NCBI GenBank assembly: GCA_947458545.1 | Contig: CANGYH010000001.1 | Coordinates: 806,001 to 870,000, forward strand | DNA from: Cytophagaceae bacterium | GTDB taxonomy: Bacteria; Bacteroidota; Bacteroidia; Cytophagales; Flexibacteraceae | Direction: 5' to 3' | DNA length: 64,000 bases | Shown here: positions 8,562 through 18,300 of the stretch, piece by piece | How the letters are laid out: the number at the start of each line of letters is the position of its first letter | Numbering within the stretch: the first letter of the stretch is position 1 | Notes under the pieces: generated by a model | Told to the model about the DNA's origin: nothing | Seen by the model: the letters and a program-made list of their open reading frames with translations, nothing else | Database searches by the model: none | Program-made: the position numbers and the translations under genes

Positions 8562-9962
8562 CTAGAAAATCTTATCGGGATTGAGGATACCGTTGGGGTC
8601 AAACACTTGCTTGATGCCGCGCATCAGGGCCAGGTGTGTCTCGGTCAGGGCAATGTCCATGTAGGGGCGCTGCACGTAGCCAATGCCATGCTCGCCGCTT
8701 AGGGTACCACCCAGGCCCACAGTCAGCGTAAAAATCTCGCGTATGGCCGTGGGCAGCGTCTCGTGCCAGACCTCGTCAGGCAACCCTGCCTTGATGATGT
8801 TTATGTGCAGGTTGCCATCGCCCGCATGCCCATAGCAGACCGACTTAAACCCATACCGCGCCCCGATCTGTTTAACCCCTTGGATAAGCTGCGGCAAGGC
8901 CGCACGAGGCACCACGGTGTCTTCTTCTTTATAGACGCTGTTGTGGCGCACGGCATAGGGGGCCTTGCGGCGCAGCATCCAGAGCTCCTCTTTCTGTTGG
9001 GCACTTTCGCCCAGCAGCACCTCGCCGGTGCGGTAGCCCTGGGCCTCCAGCACGGCGTAGAGCTGCTCAGCCTCTTGGTAGAGGCGATCCATGTCGGTGC
9101 CGTCCAGCTCTACGAGCAGGTGTGCCTGTATCTGCGGCGGCACCACCATGCCCGAGCCTATGTAGTCTATAGCCCAGTCTATGGCATCGCGCTCCATAAA
9201 CTCAAGGCAAGAGGGGGCCAGCCCAGCCATAAAAATCTTGGATACGGCATCGCAGGCCTCTACCGCATCCTCGAAGGGTACCAGCAGCACCAGATTCTGC
9301 GTGGGGAAGGGTCGCAGCTTGGTGACGACCTTGGTTACGATGCCAAGCGTGCCCTCGCTGCCAATCATGAGCTGGGTCAGGTTGTAGCCCGTGCTATACT
9401 TGAGGACGTTGGCCCCAGTCCAGATGATCTCTCCGTTGGGCAACACGACCTCTAGGTTGAGGATGTTATCGCGCGTGGTGCCATACTTCACTGCCCGCGG
9501 CCCGCCGCTGCTTTGAGCGATGTTGCCCCCCAGCGTGCAGCTGCCCTTGCTGGCAGGGTCCACCGGGTAAAACAGCCCCTGGGCCTGCACCGCCATCTGG
9601 AAGGCCTCTACCACGATGCCAGGCTCTACGGTGGCTTGGTGGTTTTGGGCGTCTATGTGCAGAATCTGGTTCAGCCGCTCAGTGGATAGCAAAATGCCCC
9701 CACGCACCGGCAGCGCAGAGCCCGCCAGGCCCGTACCGGCGCCTCGGGCCGTAACCGGGACTAGGAGCTGGTTGGCCAGCTTCAATATGGCGGAGATCTC
9801 TCGGGCATCGGCGGGCTTTACCACCACGGCAGGCAGAAAGAGCAGGTCTTCGGTTTCGTCGTGGCCGTAGGCGGCGCGGGTCTCGTCGTCGGTTAAAACG
9901 TAGGCCGGGCCGCAGATCTGGGCCAGGGCGTCGGTCAGGCTGGTGGCAAGCTGGGTTTCCAT
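8562..9962 (-). CDS. FAD-linked oxidase, GlcD / D-lactate dehydrogenase-like
   Basis: FAD-dependent 2-hydroxyacid dehydrogenase of 466 residues. The N-terminal FAD-binding domain shows VTARGAGTGLAGSALP (about 75-90) and NIAQSSGGPRAVKYGTTRDN. The C-terminal oxidase domain includes SVCYGHAGDGNLHINI and ends with GLGGTLSGEHGIGYVQ and FDPNGILNPDKIF, the hallmark of the GlcD/DLD branch. The substrate, glycolate or D-lactate, is not decided by sequence. There is no adjacent GlcE or GlcF subunit gene, so it acts alone or with distant partners. The start chosen is ATG 9962; a TTG nine bases upstream is less likely. Confidence 0.9.
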   Translation of the reverse strand: METQLATSLTDALAQICGPAYVLTDDETRAAYGHDETEDLLFLPAVVVKPADAREISAILKLANQLLVPVTARGAGTGLAGSALPVRGGILLSTERLNQILHIDAQNHQATVEPGIVVEAFQMAVQAQGLFYPVDPASKGSCTLGGNIAQSSGGPRAVKYGTTRDNILNLEVVLPNGEIIWTGANVLKYSTGYNLTQLMIGSEGTLGIVTKVVTKLRPFPTQNLVLLVPFEDAVEACDAVSKIFMAGLAPSCLEFMERDAIDWAIDYIGSGMVVPPQIQAHLLVELDGTDMDRLYQEAEQLYAVLEAQGYRTGEVLLGESAQQKEELWMLRRKAPYAVRHNSVYKEEDTVVPRAALPQLIQGVKQIGARYGFKSVCYGHAGDGNLHINIIKAGLPDEVWHETLPTAIREIFTLTVGLGGTLSGEHGIGYVQRPYMDIALTETHLALMRGIKQVFDPNGILNPDKIF

Positions 9963-10095
9963 AACAAGCAAAAAATCAATAGTCTGAGCCCCAATGCGGG
10001 CACAGAGGTAACAACAACCCTGAAGGCAAATGTGCTTACCCGGCTTGCCTAAGATGGTGCAAACCAGCCAAGCGAATGTGTGTGCGGTTGTGCCC

Positions 10096-10103
10096 TAGCT
10101 TTG
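10096..10103 (+). promoter_or_regulatory. Candidate -7 box for the NlpC/P60 gene
   Basis: TAGCTTTG fits TAnnTTTG, 87 bases before the ATG. The leader holds a 7-bp stem-loop, GCCAAGC with GCTTGGC, at 10135-10152. No TTG at -33 spacing, so support is moderate to weak. Confidence 0.35.
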
Positions 10104-10190
10104 GGGTAGCCAATCGGCCTGGGGCAAATGCCCTGCCAAGCGGTGGCTTGGCCCCTTTCAGCCTCTTAACTGCTTTTATTGTAAGACTGT

Positions 10191-10763
10191 ATGCTGCGGC
10201 AGATACGCACAAAGGTACGCCTACCCCTGGCCCTGATGCTGCTTTTGAGCCTGCTTATAGGGCTAGAGGGCTGCAAAGGTTGGCGCGCCCGCCGGGCCAA
10301 AGCACGGGCCGCCTGGCAACAACGCCAGCGCCAGGCCAGCGAGCGTAGCCCTGCCAGGCAAGGCCCCCTGACAGACCAAGAGCTGGCAAGGGTGGTGCAG
10401 GCAGCCCGGTCTTACATCGGCACGCCTTATCTGAGCGGTGGCACCACCCGCACCGGCATGGATTGCAGCGGCCTTGTGGTGGTGGCCTACCAGCAAGTGA
10501 ACAAAACCCTGCCCCGCATCAGCTACCAGCAGGCCGAGGCAGGCACTCCCATCGGCGTAGAAGACATAGCTGCCGGAGACCTAGTTTTCTTTACAGACCG
10601 CAAGGGCAACAGCCGCATCACCCACGTTGGCCTAGTGACGGAGGTGAAGGACAGGCAAACCATCAAATTCATTCATACCACCAACAGCCTGGGTGTGGTA
10701 GAAAACAACCTGAAGCAGCCCTATTGGAGCAACCTGCTCGTTAAGGCGGTACGGGTGCGGTAG
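10191..10763 (+). CDS. NlpC/P60-family peptidoglycan endopeptidase, lipoprotein
   Basis: C40-type cysteine peptidase predicted to cut peptide stems in peptidoglycan. Residues 10-27 are hydrophobic and lead to GLEGC with Cys28 as a possible lipidation site; Glu at -2 is unusual for a lipobox. A basic stretch follows (29-57). The catalytic domain starts near 62 with Cys92 in GMDCSGLVVVAY, His145 in ITHVGLV and His162 in FIHTTN as the expected triad. At 190 residues it is a single-domain member without SH3 or LysM units. It is divergent from the GlcD-like gene. Confidence 0.9.
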   Translation: MLRQIRTKVRLPLALMLLLSLLIGLEGCKGWRARRAKARAAWQQRQRQASERSPARQGPLTDQELARVVQAARSYIGTPYLSGGTTRTGMDCSGLVVVAYQQVNKTLPRISYQQAEAGTPIGVEDIAAGDLVFFTDRKGNSRITHVGLVTEVKDRQTIKFIHTTNSLGVVENNLKQPYWSNLLVKAVRVR

Positions 10764-10836
10764 GCCCTAAATCGGCCAAGCCGTTGATTTGGCACAAAAG
10801 GGCCTGGGCTATTGGCACAAAAGCCAGCTTGCAGGC

Positions 10837-11478
10837 ATGGACAAAAACGCTGCCTCCCCTGCCCTGTCTGCCCGGCAAATGCGCTTTGCGCTGGCCTATG
10901 GCCAAGGCTACACCGCCGTAGAAGCCGCCGTGGTGGCTGGGTACGCACCTGCCTCTGCCCGCGTCAATGCCCATAGGTTGCTCAAAAACAGCGCCATCTC
11001 TGCCCTTGCACAGGCCGAGGTGCAACGCCTGCAATTAGAACAACGCCAAAGCACCGCCTACTTTTTAAGCTGTCTGGCAGATATAATGCTGGATGAAGGC
11101 CTACCCGCGGCCCAGCGCCTGAAGGCCACAGCGCAGTATCTGGCCTACCTTAAACTCTGCGCCCGCAACCGTCCGGCACTGCCGCCAGACGTGCGCCAAG
11201 CCATCAAATCTGTTTCATCAGAATCAGCAGAGGAAACAGAAATAGATACAGATGCAGTCACCGAGGGGCAGGGTGTTGCACACACAGCCATGCCACAGCC
11301 CGGCCCAGAGGTTAACAAGCCAACTACAAGCCCCAAAACCTTGGCCAAAACACCTGGCAGTTTCAGCAGACAACTCAAAAAGCAGATGGCCGCCAAACAA
11401 CTGGCCACGATAGCCGCAGCACCCAAACCCGGCAAACAGGCCATGGCCGCCGATCCTTCCATGCCTTTTTCTGCTTGA
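10837..11478 (+). CDS. Terminase small subunit-like DNA-binding protein, stand-alone
   Basis: The N-terminal third matches the helix-turn-helix domain of phage terminase small subunits (Terminase_2 type): LSARQMRFALAYGQG, then TAVEAAVVAGYAPASARVNA and HRLLKNSAISALAQ. A second helical segment (about 58-115) resembles the oligomerisation part. The last 80 residues are a low-complexity Ser/Thr/Pro/Lys tail. In phages this protein recognises DNA for packaging, but no large terminase, portal, capsid or integrase gene is near. The start shown is the ATG at 10837; an in-frame ATG at 10789 would add 16 residues of no clear family character. The host role is unknown. Confidence 0.7.
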   Translation: MDKNAASPALSARQMRFALAYGQGYTAVEAAVVAGYAPASARVNAHRLLKNSAISALAQAEVQRLQLEQRQSTAYFLSCLADIMLDEGLPAAQRLKATAQYLAYLKLCARNRPALPPDVRQAIKSVSSESAEETEIDTDAVTEGQGVAHTAMPQPGPEVNKPTTSPKTLAKTPGSFSRQLKKQMAAKQLATIAAAPKPGKQAMAADPSMPFSA

Positions 11479-11513
11479 AAATGCCGCAAGCAGCTCGTTA
11501 GGTTTATAGCACA

Positions 11514-12107
11514 ATGAAACGCCTGGGACTGATTCTCGCCCCGAGCCTGGCATGCCAGCTACTTGGTATGCCCCATGCCTCGGTAGCACAAGAGGCCATG
11601 GCCACAGCGGCAGATAGTACGGCTCGCCATTATTACCCCGGCGGCGGGCTTATGGCTACGGAGGCTTACCGGCAAGGGCTGTTGCATGGCACCAGCCTGG
11701 GCTACTACCCCAACGGCAGGCTCAACTACCGCGAGCATTGGCACAACGGCAGCCTAGAGGACAGCAGCTTTTACTACTTCGACAACGGTCGGCTGCACCG
11801 CAAGGGCCTGTATGCCAACAGCCTATACACCGGCACCTGGCTTACCTACGACAGTGCAGGCGTCTTGCGCCAGCGTCTGGACTACCACAAGGGCCAGCCC
11901 GAAGGGCTTTACCGGGCATACGACTCAACCGGTGCCTTGGCCGAAGAAGGCACCTACCTGGCCGGAGCAGCCGAGGGCGAGTTCCGCTTCTACCGGCAAA
12001 ACAGGTTATTTTGCAAAGGAAATTTCAAAAGCGGCAGCAAAGTCGGAACTTGGATCTACTACAAGGCCTCGGGGCAGATAAAACGCAAAGAGCGCCTGCA
12101 ACCTTGA
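11514..12107 (+). CDS. Exported MORN_2 / YwqK-type repeat protein
   Basis: A protein of 197 residues with a signal peptide ending near ASVAQ (about residue 25), then six or seven copies of a roughly 23-residue unit with the pattern Y-x-N/D-G-x-L/R (YYPNGRLNYREHW, YYFDNGRLHRKGLY, TYDSAGVLRQRLDY). These are MORN_2 repeats as found in Bacteroidota outer-surface or periplasmic proteins often labelled 'toxin-antitoxin YwqK-like'; the toxin-antitoxin label is not supported here, as no toxin gene is adjacent. Such repeats form beta-hairpin ladders. TAGGTTTA, close to a -7 box, ends seven bases before the start codon. Confidence 0.8.
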   Translation: MKRLGLILAPSLACQLLGMPHASVAQEAMATAADSTARHYYPGGGLMATEAYRQGLLHGTSLGYYPNGRLNYREHWHNGSLEDSSFYYFDNGRLHRKGLYANSLYTGTWLTYDSAGVLRQRLDYHKGQPEGLYRAYDSTGALAEEGTYLAGAAEGEFRFYRQNRLFCKGNFKSGSKVGTWIYYKASGQIKRKERLQP

Positions 12108-12213
12108 GGGCTGTGACCTTGTTGTACAAAAGGAAGACAAACGGCAAGCACTTGCACGGTTATCCAATGTGCATGTAACCTCACCTGGCTGTCAGATATT
12201 TTTTTTACACAAC

Positions 12214-15075
12214 ATGCGCCTTTTTACCGCACTATTGGCCGCCTCTTTGGGGGTTGGCGCCCTGGCTTGGGCCGGGCCCGGGCCGGGCAAACCCAGCCGC
12301 ACAGGCTTTACCTTAAATCCTGATGCCGTAGTGGCACCGGGCCGCATCATCGTTAAACTCCGCAGGGGCCAGACATTGCGCATCCTCGAGAAGCAGCTTA
12401 ACCTGTTACAGGCAGGCACCCCAGCGCGCATCTACCCCCGCCACCAGCCGCTAGAGGCCAAACAAGAGGCCGAGGGCCTTGTAGATCTCTCGCGCATGTA
12501 CGAGGTACGTTTTACGGCTCCATTTCGCACAGAGGTAGCCGTTACCATGCTGCGGCAGGTGGCCGGCGTAGAGTATGCCGAGCCCCGCTACATACACAAG
12601 CTCTGCTACACCCCCAACGACCCACGCCGTACCAACCAGATCTTTTTGACCCGCATCCAGGCCTTTGCCGGTTGGGCCATCACCAAGGGTGACAGCAATA
12701 CCGTTGTGGGCATCATAGACTCGGGCGTAGATTGGGTACACCCAGACCTGGGGCCCAACATCGCCTACAACCGGGCCGACCCGATCGACGGGCAAGACAA
12801 CGACAACGATGGCTACGTGGACAACTTCCGCGGGTGGGACCTGGCCGGCGCCAACTTCAACAACATAACTGAAGACAACAACCCCGCCCCCACGGGCAAC
12901 AACAACAGCCACGGCACCCACGTAGCCGGCATTGCAGGTGCAGCTACAGACAACAACCTAGGCATTGCAGGCGTAGGCTTCAACTGCCGGATATTGCCCG
13001 TAAAGTGCGCGGCCGACAACGACACCCGCTCCAATGGCTCGGGCTTCATCCTCACGGGTTATGAGGGTATTACCTATGCAGCAGACCACGGCGCAGACGT
13101 CATCAATTGCAGCTGGGGCGGCGCAGGGCTTTCTAGCTACGAGAACGACATCGTCAACTACGCCACATTCAACAAAAATGCCTTGGTGATAGCCGCCGCA
13201 GGCAACAGCAATACAGACGCTGACTTCTTCCCGGCCTGTTTCGACAACGTGCTATCCGTGGCGGCCACGCGCTCCGTAAACGACGACCGTGCCGGCTTCT
13301 CTAACTACAACACCCGGGTAGGCATTGCCGCCCCTGGCGAGAATATTTTCTCTACCATCTACGACAGCCGCAGCACCCCACCGCAGACGTACGCCAACAA
13401 CTCTGGCACCTCTATGGCAGCCCCCGTGGTAGCTGGTGCGGCCGCCCTGATACGGTCTGCCCTGCCCAACCTGACCCCGGCGCAGGTAGCCATGCAACTG
13501 CGCGTAACCTCCGACGACATCTACCAGCGCGGTGCCAATAGCGCTCCCCAATTCCAGGGCAAACTGGGCAAGGGCCGCCTCAACCTCTTCCGCGCCCTCA
13601 CGGCCCGCGGCCCTGGGCTTGCCATCAAGAACTACCGCGTATCCGACGGCAACGACGCCTACTTTGCCAGCGGAGACACGCTGCGCCTGCGGGCCAGCTT
13701 TATCAACCGCCTCTTTCCCTCTACAGCTGCCCTAACGGCAGAGATTTCCACCAGCAACCCCAACGTTGAGATAGACCCAGCCGCAGCCTCTCTCAACCTG
13801 GGCCAGCTCAACACCGGCGATTCTGTGGCCCAGGCTCAAAACGAGATTAAGCTGGTGGTAGGCCCCGGCGCAGGGACAGACGAAGACGTCGTGCTGCTGG
13901 TCACCTTCCAAGACGGTGCCTATAGCGACTTTGGCATCATCAGGCTGACGGTAAACGCCACCTACGTAAACTTCAGCGCCAACAACATAGCCGGCACAGT
14001 GGCCAGCCAAGGCCGTATAGGCTATGCCGGCGAGCAGCAGACCAAAGGCACCGGCGTGCAACTGGCAGGCTGGGGCAACCTACTCTACGAGATGGGCCAG
14101 GTGGCCGCCTTCCGCTCTGGCGGGGCCATTGTGCTGGCCAGCACCGTGCGCGCAGGCCAGGGCCAGCCCGAGCACGACGACTACGCCATCATCAACAGCG
14201 TAAAACCCGTGCAGCCGCTCTTTGCTACCAAAGAGTATGCTGGGGCGTATGCCAACAACCAGATTTCGGCCCGGTTCGACCACCGTACCTACGTCTGGGA
14301 GGGCACGGCCGACACCAACTTTTTCATCTACGAGCAGACGATAACCAACCGCGCTGCCTCGGCCATGCCTAACCTCTACACGGGCATGTATGCCGACCCA
14401 GACGTGTCTGCCACCTCTCAGGAAGACATCGTCGATTGGGACGCTGCCCGCAACCTAGCCTACGTCTATGCAGCCGACAGCGGCTTGAGCCCGGCAGGTG
14501 GGCCATACTTTGGCATCAAGCTGCTGAGTCCATTCCCCAAGCAGTACTCCCCCATCGTCAACGATGGCAGTAGCGGCCCCTTCAGCGTTTACGACGGCTT
14601 CTCAGACCAAGAGCACTTTACCTCCATCAGCTCGGGTATCGCAGGCGGCAGGTTGCCCGCCACCGGCCGCAAAGACGTTAGCCTGAGCGTTGGCTATGGC
14701 CCCTTTGCCACGGCTGCGGGCGGCACCGTGCGGGTGGCCTATGCCATCGTGGTAGGCTACAACCTGCAACAAATCCAAGCTGCCGCAGACCGGGCAGACA
14801 GCGCGTATCAGCAGCGCATTTTGTCTGTAACTTCCCCTGCAGAGGCGGCTAGCGTAGTGTTGTACCCGAGCCCGGCTACCGATCAACTCCATGTGCTCTG
14901 CCAGGCGGGCGCCCAGATTACAGTAACAGACCTGCGCGGGGTGGCCTATCGCCAAACACCCGCTTTTGCCGGCAACCTCGCCACGCTCAACGTAGCGAAC
15001 CTGGCCCCAGGTATGTACCTGGTGCGGGTACGGCAGGCTGGCAAAACACAAACACTGCGCTTTGTGAAGCAATAA
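12214..15075 (+). CDS. Subtilisin-like (S8) serine protease with T9SS type A sorting domain
   Basis: Secreted protease of 953 residues. The signal peptide (MRLFTALLAASLGVGALAWA) fixes the start at 12214 rather than the in-frame ATG at 12169. A propeptide-like region spans about 40-135. The S8 catalytic domain has Asp169 in VVGIIDSGVDWVHP, His233 in NNSHGTHVAG and Ser400 in NNSGTSMAAPVVAG. The Asp/Asn-rich insert 190-232 (DGQDNDNDGYVDN) looks able to bind calcium. About 350 residues of beta-rich sequence follow. The last 75 residues (VVLYPSPATDQLHV to FVKQ) are a type A CTD that directs export across the outer membrane by the T9SS. A terminator follows directly. Confidence 0.95.
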   Translation: MRLFTALLAASLGVGALAWAGPGPGKPSRTGFTLNPDAVVAPGRIIVKLRRGQTLRILEKQLNLLQAGTPARIYPRHQPLEAKQEAEGLVDLSRMYEVRFTAPFRTEVAVTMLRQVAGVEYAEPRYIHKLCYTPNDPRRTNQIFLTRIQAFAGWAITKGDSNTVVGIIDSGVDWVHPDLGPNIAYNRADPIDGQDNDNDGYVDNFRGWDLAGANFNNITEDNNPAPTGNNNSHGTHVAGIAGAATDNNLGIAGVGFNCRILPVKCAADNDTRSNGSGFILTGYEGITYAADHGADVINCSWGGAGLSSYENDIVNYATFNKNALVIAAAGNSNTDADFFPACFDNVLSVAATRSVNDDRAGFSNYNTRVGIAAPGENIFSTIYDSRSTPPQTYANNSGTSMAAPVVAGAAALIRSALPNLTPAQVAMQLRVTSDDIYQRGANSAPQFQGKLGKGRLNLFRALTARGPGLAIKNYRVSDGNDAYFASGDTLRLRASFINRLFPSTAALTAEISTSNPNVEIDPAAASLNLGQLNTGDSVAQAQNEIKLVVGPGAGTDEDVVLLVTFQDGAYSDFGIIRLTVNATYVNFSANNIAGTVASQGRIGYAGEQQTKGTGVQLAGWGNLLYEMGQVAAFRSGGAIVLASTVRAGQGQPEHDDYAIINSVKPVQPLFATKEYAGAYANNQISARFDHRTYVWEGTADTNFFIYEQTITNRAASAMPNLYTGMYADPDVSATSQEDIVDWDAARNLAYVYAADSGLSPAGGPYFGIKLLSPFPKQYSPIVNDGSSGPFSVYDGFSDQEHFTSISSGIAGGRLPATGRKDVSLSVGYGPFATAAGGTVRVAYAIVVGYNLQQIQAAADRADSAYQQRILSVTSPAEAASVVLYPSPATDQLHVLCQAGAQITVTDLRGVAYRQTPAFAGNLATLNVANLAPGMYLVRVRQAGKTQTLRFVKQ

Positions 15076-15091
15076 CAGAACTGCCCATCCA

Positions 15092-15133
15092 AAAGCTGCC
15101 CTGGTCCACATTTTGGGCTAGGGCAGCTTTTTT
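15092..15133 (+). terminator. Intrinsic terminator after the S8 protease gene
   Basis: AAAGCTGCCCT (15092-15102) pairs with AGGGCAGCTTT (15120-15130); the 17-base loop is followed by a run of T. It sits 17 bases after the stop codon. Confidence 0.8.
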
Positions 15134-15207
15134 ATTGGAAATTACATCCAGCTAAACAGGCAATAACATTGTTTATACAAAGAATAGGTAAATTTTTTAT
15201 CAAAATG

Positions 15208-15238
15208 TTTGCAATAATTGGAAAAACCAGTATCTTTG
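15208..15238 (+). promoter_or_regulatory. Bacteroidota-type promoter of the Ig-repeat cargo gene
   Basis: TTTG at 15208-15211, a spacer of 19 bases, then TATCTTTG at 15231-15238: a full match to the -33/-7 pattern known from Bacteroides and Flavobacterium. The gap is AT-rich compared with the rest of the window. The predicted start of transcription is near 15244. Confidence 0.75.
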
Positions 15239-15243
15239 TCGTC

Positions 15244-15272
15244 GTATGTATGTAAAATCCTTACACACATAC
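15244..15272 (+). other. Stem-loop at the predicted mRNA 5' end
   Basis: GTATGT pairs with ACATAC and GTAA with TTAC, separated by a 2x2 internal mismatch, with a five-base loop. It starts about six bases after the -7 box, so the transcript would begin with it. About 45 bases remain to the start codon. Confidence 0.45.
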
Positions 15273-15317
15273 CGATTGCCTAGATTCAAAACCTAGTTCC
15301 AACCTCCTCCATTATTT

Positions 15318-18300
15318 ATGCGGAAGATTTTTTCACTGACGCTTGGTCTGTGCCTTGCCGTTTTATGTGCCCCTAAGGCACAGGCGCAGTACAGCATTTG
15401 CCGGCTAGACTCGGTGCAGATGAGCACCAATCCCGCCGACTTGTTTGAGTGGATACCCGCCACGGGCCTAGACGATCCCTTTTCGCCGACCCCTATGGCC
15501 AGCCCGGCCACCACTACCACCTACACGGTGCGGAGGCTGATAACATCCACCAATTTAATTGCCAATGGCGACTTTGAGGCCGGGGCTACAGGGTTCGGCA
15601 GCCAGTATCGCGATTCTACCGACATCAACCGAGAAGGGTATTACGCCATAACCACAAACCCAACCCAGAACCACATTGCCATGAACCCCTGCCGAGACCA
15701 TACCTCTGGCCAGGGCCGCATGATGGTCATCAACGGCGACGCCGTGGCCAACCGCACCGTGTGGGAGCAGGTCATCAGCGTGACGCCCAATACCAATTAC
15801 GCCTTCTCTGCCTGGATCAACACCGGGGTTTCAGGGGGCTCAGAGGCTACGCTCCAGTTCTCGATAGGCGGTCAGTTGATAGGCTCGCAGTTTGTGGCCC
15901 AGTTCAGGCCATGCAGCTGGCGCCAGTTCTATGCCACCTGGAACTCGGGCACGGCCACGACGGCCATCATACGCCTTGTAAACCGCAACACCGCCCGCGA
16001 GGGCAATGATTTTGCCCTGGATGATATACAGTTCCGCAGCTTCGTCACCAACACCGAACAAAAGACCGTCACCGTTAAACCGATAGACGCCTCGCCACTC
16101 GTCACAGCCGGAGACCTTACCCCCTGCCAAGGCCAAACCACGACCCTGACGGGCCCTGGCGGCAAGGCAGGTTACATCTGGAACGACGGGCTCACCGACG
16201 CCAGCCGTACCGTAGCTACTGACGGAGATTTTGTACTGCGTACGCTGGGCAGCAATCAGTGCTACTCCTTCCCTTCAGATACGGTTCGTGTCAGGATACA
16301 GCCCTTGCCCAACGCGCCGGTCATCTCTGTTTTGTCTGGCAGCACCAGCATCTGCCCCGGAGACAGCCTGCAACTGCAAGCCACCGCTGCCGATGGCTAC
16401 CTCTGGAGCACCGGTGCCACCGGGCAAGTGCTTACGGTGCGAGCCGGGGGTACGTATACAGCCCAGGCAGTATCTGCCCAAGGCTGCCAGTCGGTGGCGT
16501 CTAACCCCATCACCGTATCGCAGCGCTCACGGCCCTCTCAGCCGCGGGTAACCTTCTCTGGCGACACTGTCTTTTGCCAGGGCGGCAGCTTGACCATTAC
16601 CAGCTCTTTCTCTACCAACAACTTCTGGAGCACCGGAGCCACCACGCGGGCAATAACCGTTACCGAGTCTGGCCAATACTGGGTTTATGCGCAGGCAAGC
16701 TCTCAGGGTGCCTGCCCGAGCCTGAAGCGGTTTATCAACGTTTCTGTATCAGGTGCCGGGCAGCGGCCTGTCGTAACGGCCCAGGGCTCTACCACGCTTT
16801 GCCCCGGCGGCTCGGTCGCGTTGACCTCAAACTTCCCCAACGGCAATGTATGGAGCAACGGAGCCACCACGCAGAGCATTACTGTTACCCAGGCAGGCTC
16901 TTATACGGTAACTACCACTACACCAGGCTGCGGTGCGGCCACGTCTGTGGCGGTGCAAGTCTCGGTAGCAGCGGTGGGTGCCGCGCCTACCATTTCGGCA
17001 CCGGCCAACCGTAACCTCTGCACGGGCGAGACCATCACGCTGACGAGCTCTGCCGCCACGGGCAACCTGTGGAGCAACGGTGCCACCTCGGCCAGCATCA
17101 CCGTAAGCGAGGCAGGCACCTACACCGTGCGCCAGGTGGTTGGCGCTTGCACCACGGCTGCCAGCCAAGGCATAACTGTTACCGTTGCCCCAAGGCCCAG
17201 CCGGCCGAGCGTATCTGCAGCGTCTGCCACCACCTTTTGCGAAGGCGGGTCTGTTATACTGACGAGCTCTGCCGGCACAGGCAACCTTTGGAGCAACGGG
17301 GCCACCACGGCCAGCATCACCGTGTCTGCCGGTGGGCGCTACTATGTGCGCGCCACGGCACAGGGTTGCACCTCAGACACGTCTCGCCATGTGGTGGTGC
17401 GGGTTAATGCGGCACCACCCATACCCACCATTACCCCACCCAGCGTAGCCCCCCTTTGCGAAGGCCAGACCGTAACCCTAACCAGCAGCCATGCAGGAGA
17501 CAACCTTTGGAGCAACGGTGCCAATAGCCGCAGCATCACTCTGCAAGGTGTAGGCTCTCAAACGTATTCGGTACAGGCCTTTTCGGCCGAAGGGTGCCCT
17601 TCCGGCAACAGCCCAGGGGTTACGGTTACCATTAACCCAAGGCCGGCCACGCCTACCATCTCAGGCCCTACAAGCGTCTGCCCCGGCAATACCGTAACGC
17701 TGACAAGCTCTGCCTCAACGGGCAACGTCTGGAGCACCGGTGCCACCACTGGCACACTGAATGCAGGCCCTGGTACCTATACCGTGCAGACGGTGGCCCA
17801 GGGTTGCAGCAGCCTGGCCTCGGCCCCGCTTACCGTGACTCAATTAAGCCTGACAGCACCTACAATCTCTGCAGGCGGCCCCACGACCTTTTGCCAAGGA
17901 GGCAGCGTTACACTCTCAGCGCCCTCGGCAGGCCTTTGGAGCAATGGGCAGACCAGTAGCAGCATCACCGTAAGCAGCTCTGGCAGCTTTAACCTACGCA
18001 CCGTGGCCCAGGGTTGCACCAGCCAGGTTAGCCAGCCGGTAGTTGTAACGGTGAACCCGGTACCTGCCCAGCCCAGCATCCAGGCCAGCGGCCCGCTGAC
18101 CTTCTGCGCCGGTGGCAACGTAACGCTCTCTAGCTCTACCGCCAGCGGCAACATCTGGAGCAATGGCCAGACCACCCCCGCGCTGCAAGTAGGCCAGACG
18201 GGCACCTACACCGTGCAGGCGGTGGCCTTGGGATGCAGCAGCCAAGCCTCTACGCCTGTGGTGGTAACGGTTAATCCTGTGCCGGCGGCGCCTACGGTGG

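Noticed and set aside
10076-10348. Open frame of 90 codons before and into the NlpC/P60 gene
   Set aside because: It overlaps the signal peptide of a well-supported gene in another frame and has no recognisable features.
10191-12107. Prophage remnant around the TerS-like gene
   Set aside because: No integrase, large terminase, capsid, tail or lysis genes; the NlpC/P60 protein is a lipoprotein of cellular type and the MORN protein is not phage-like.
11514-12107. Toxin-antitoxin system suggested by the YwqK label of MORN_2 proteins
   Set aside because: The protein has a signal peptide and no toxin-sized partner gene is adjacent.
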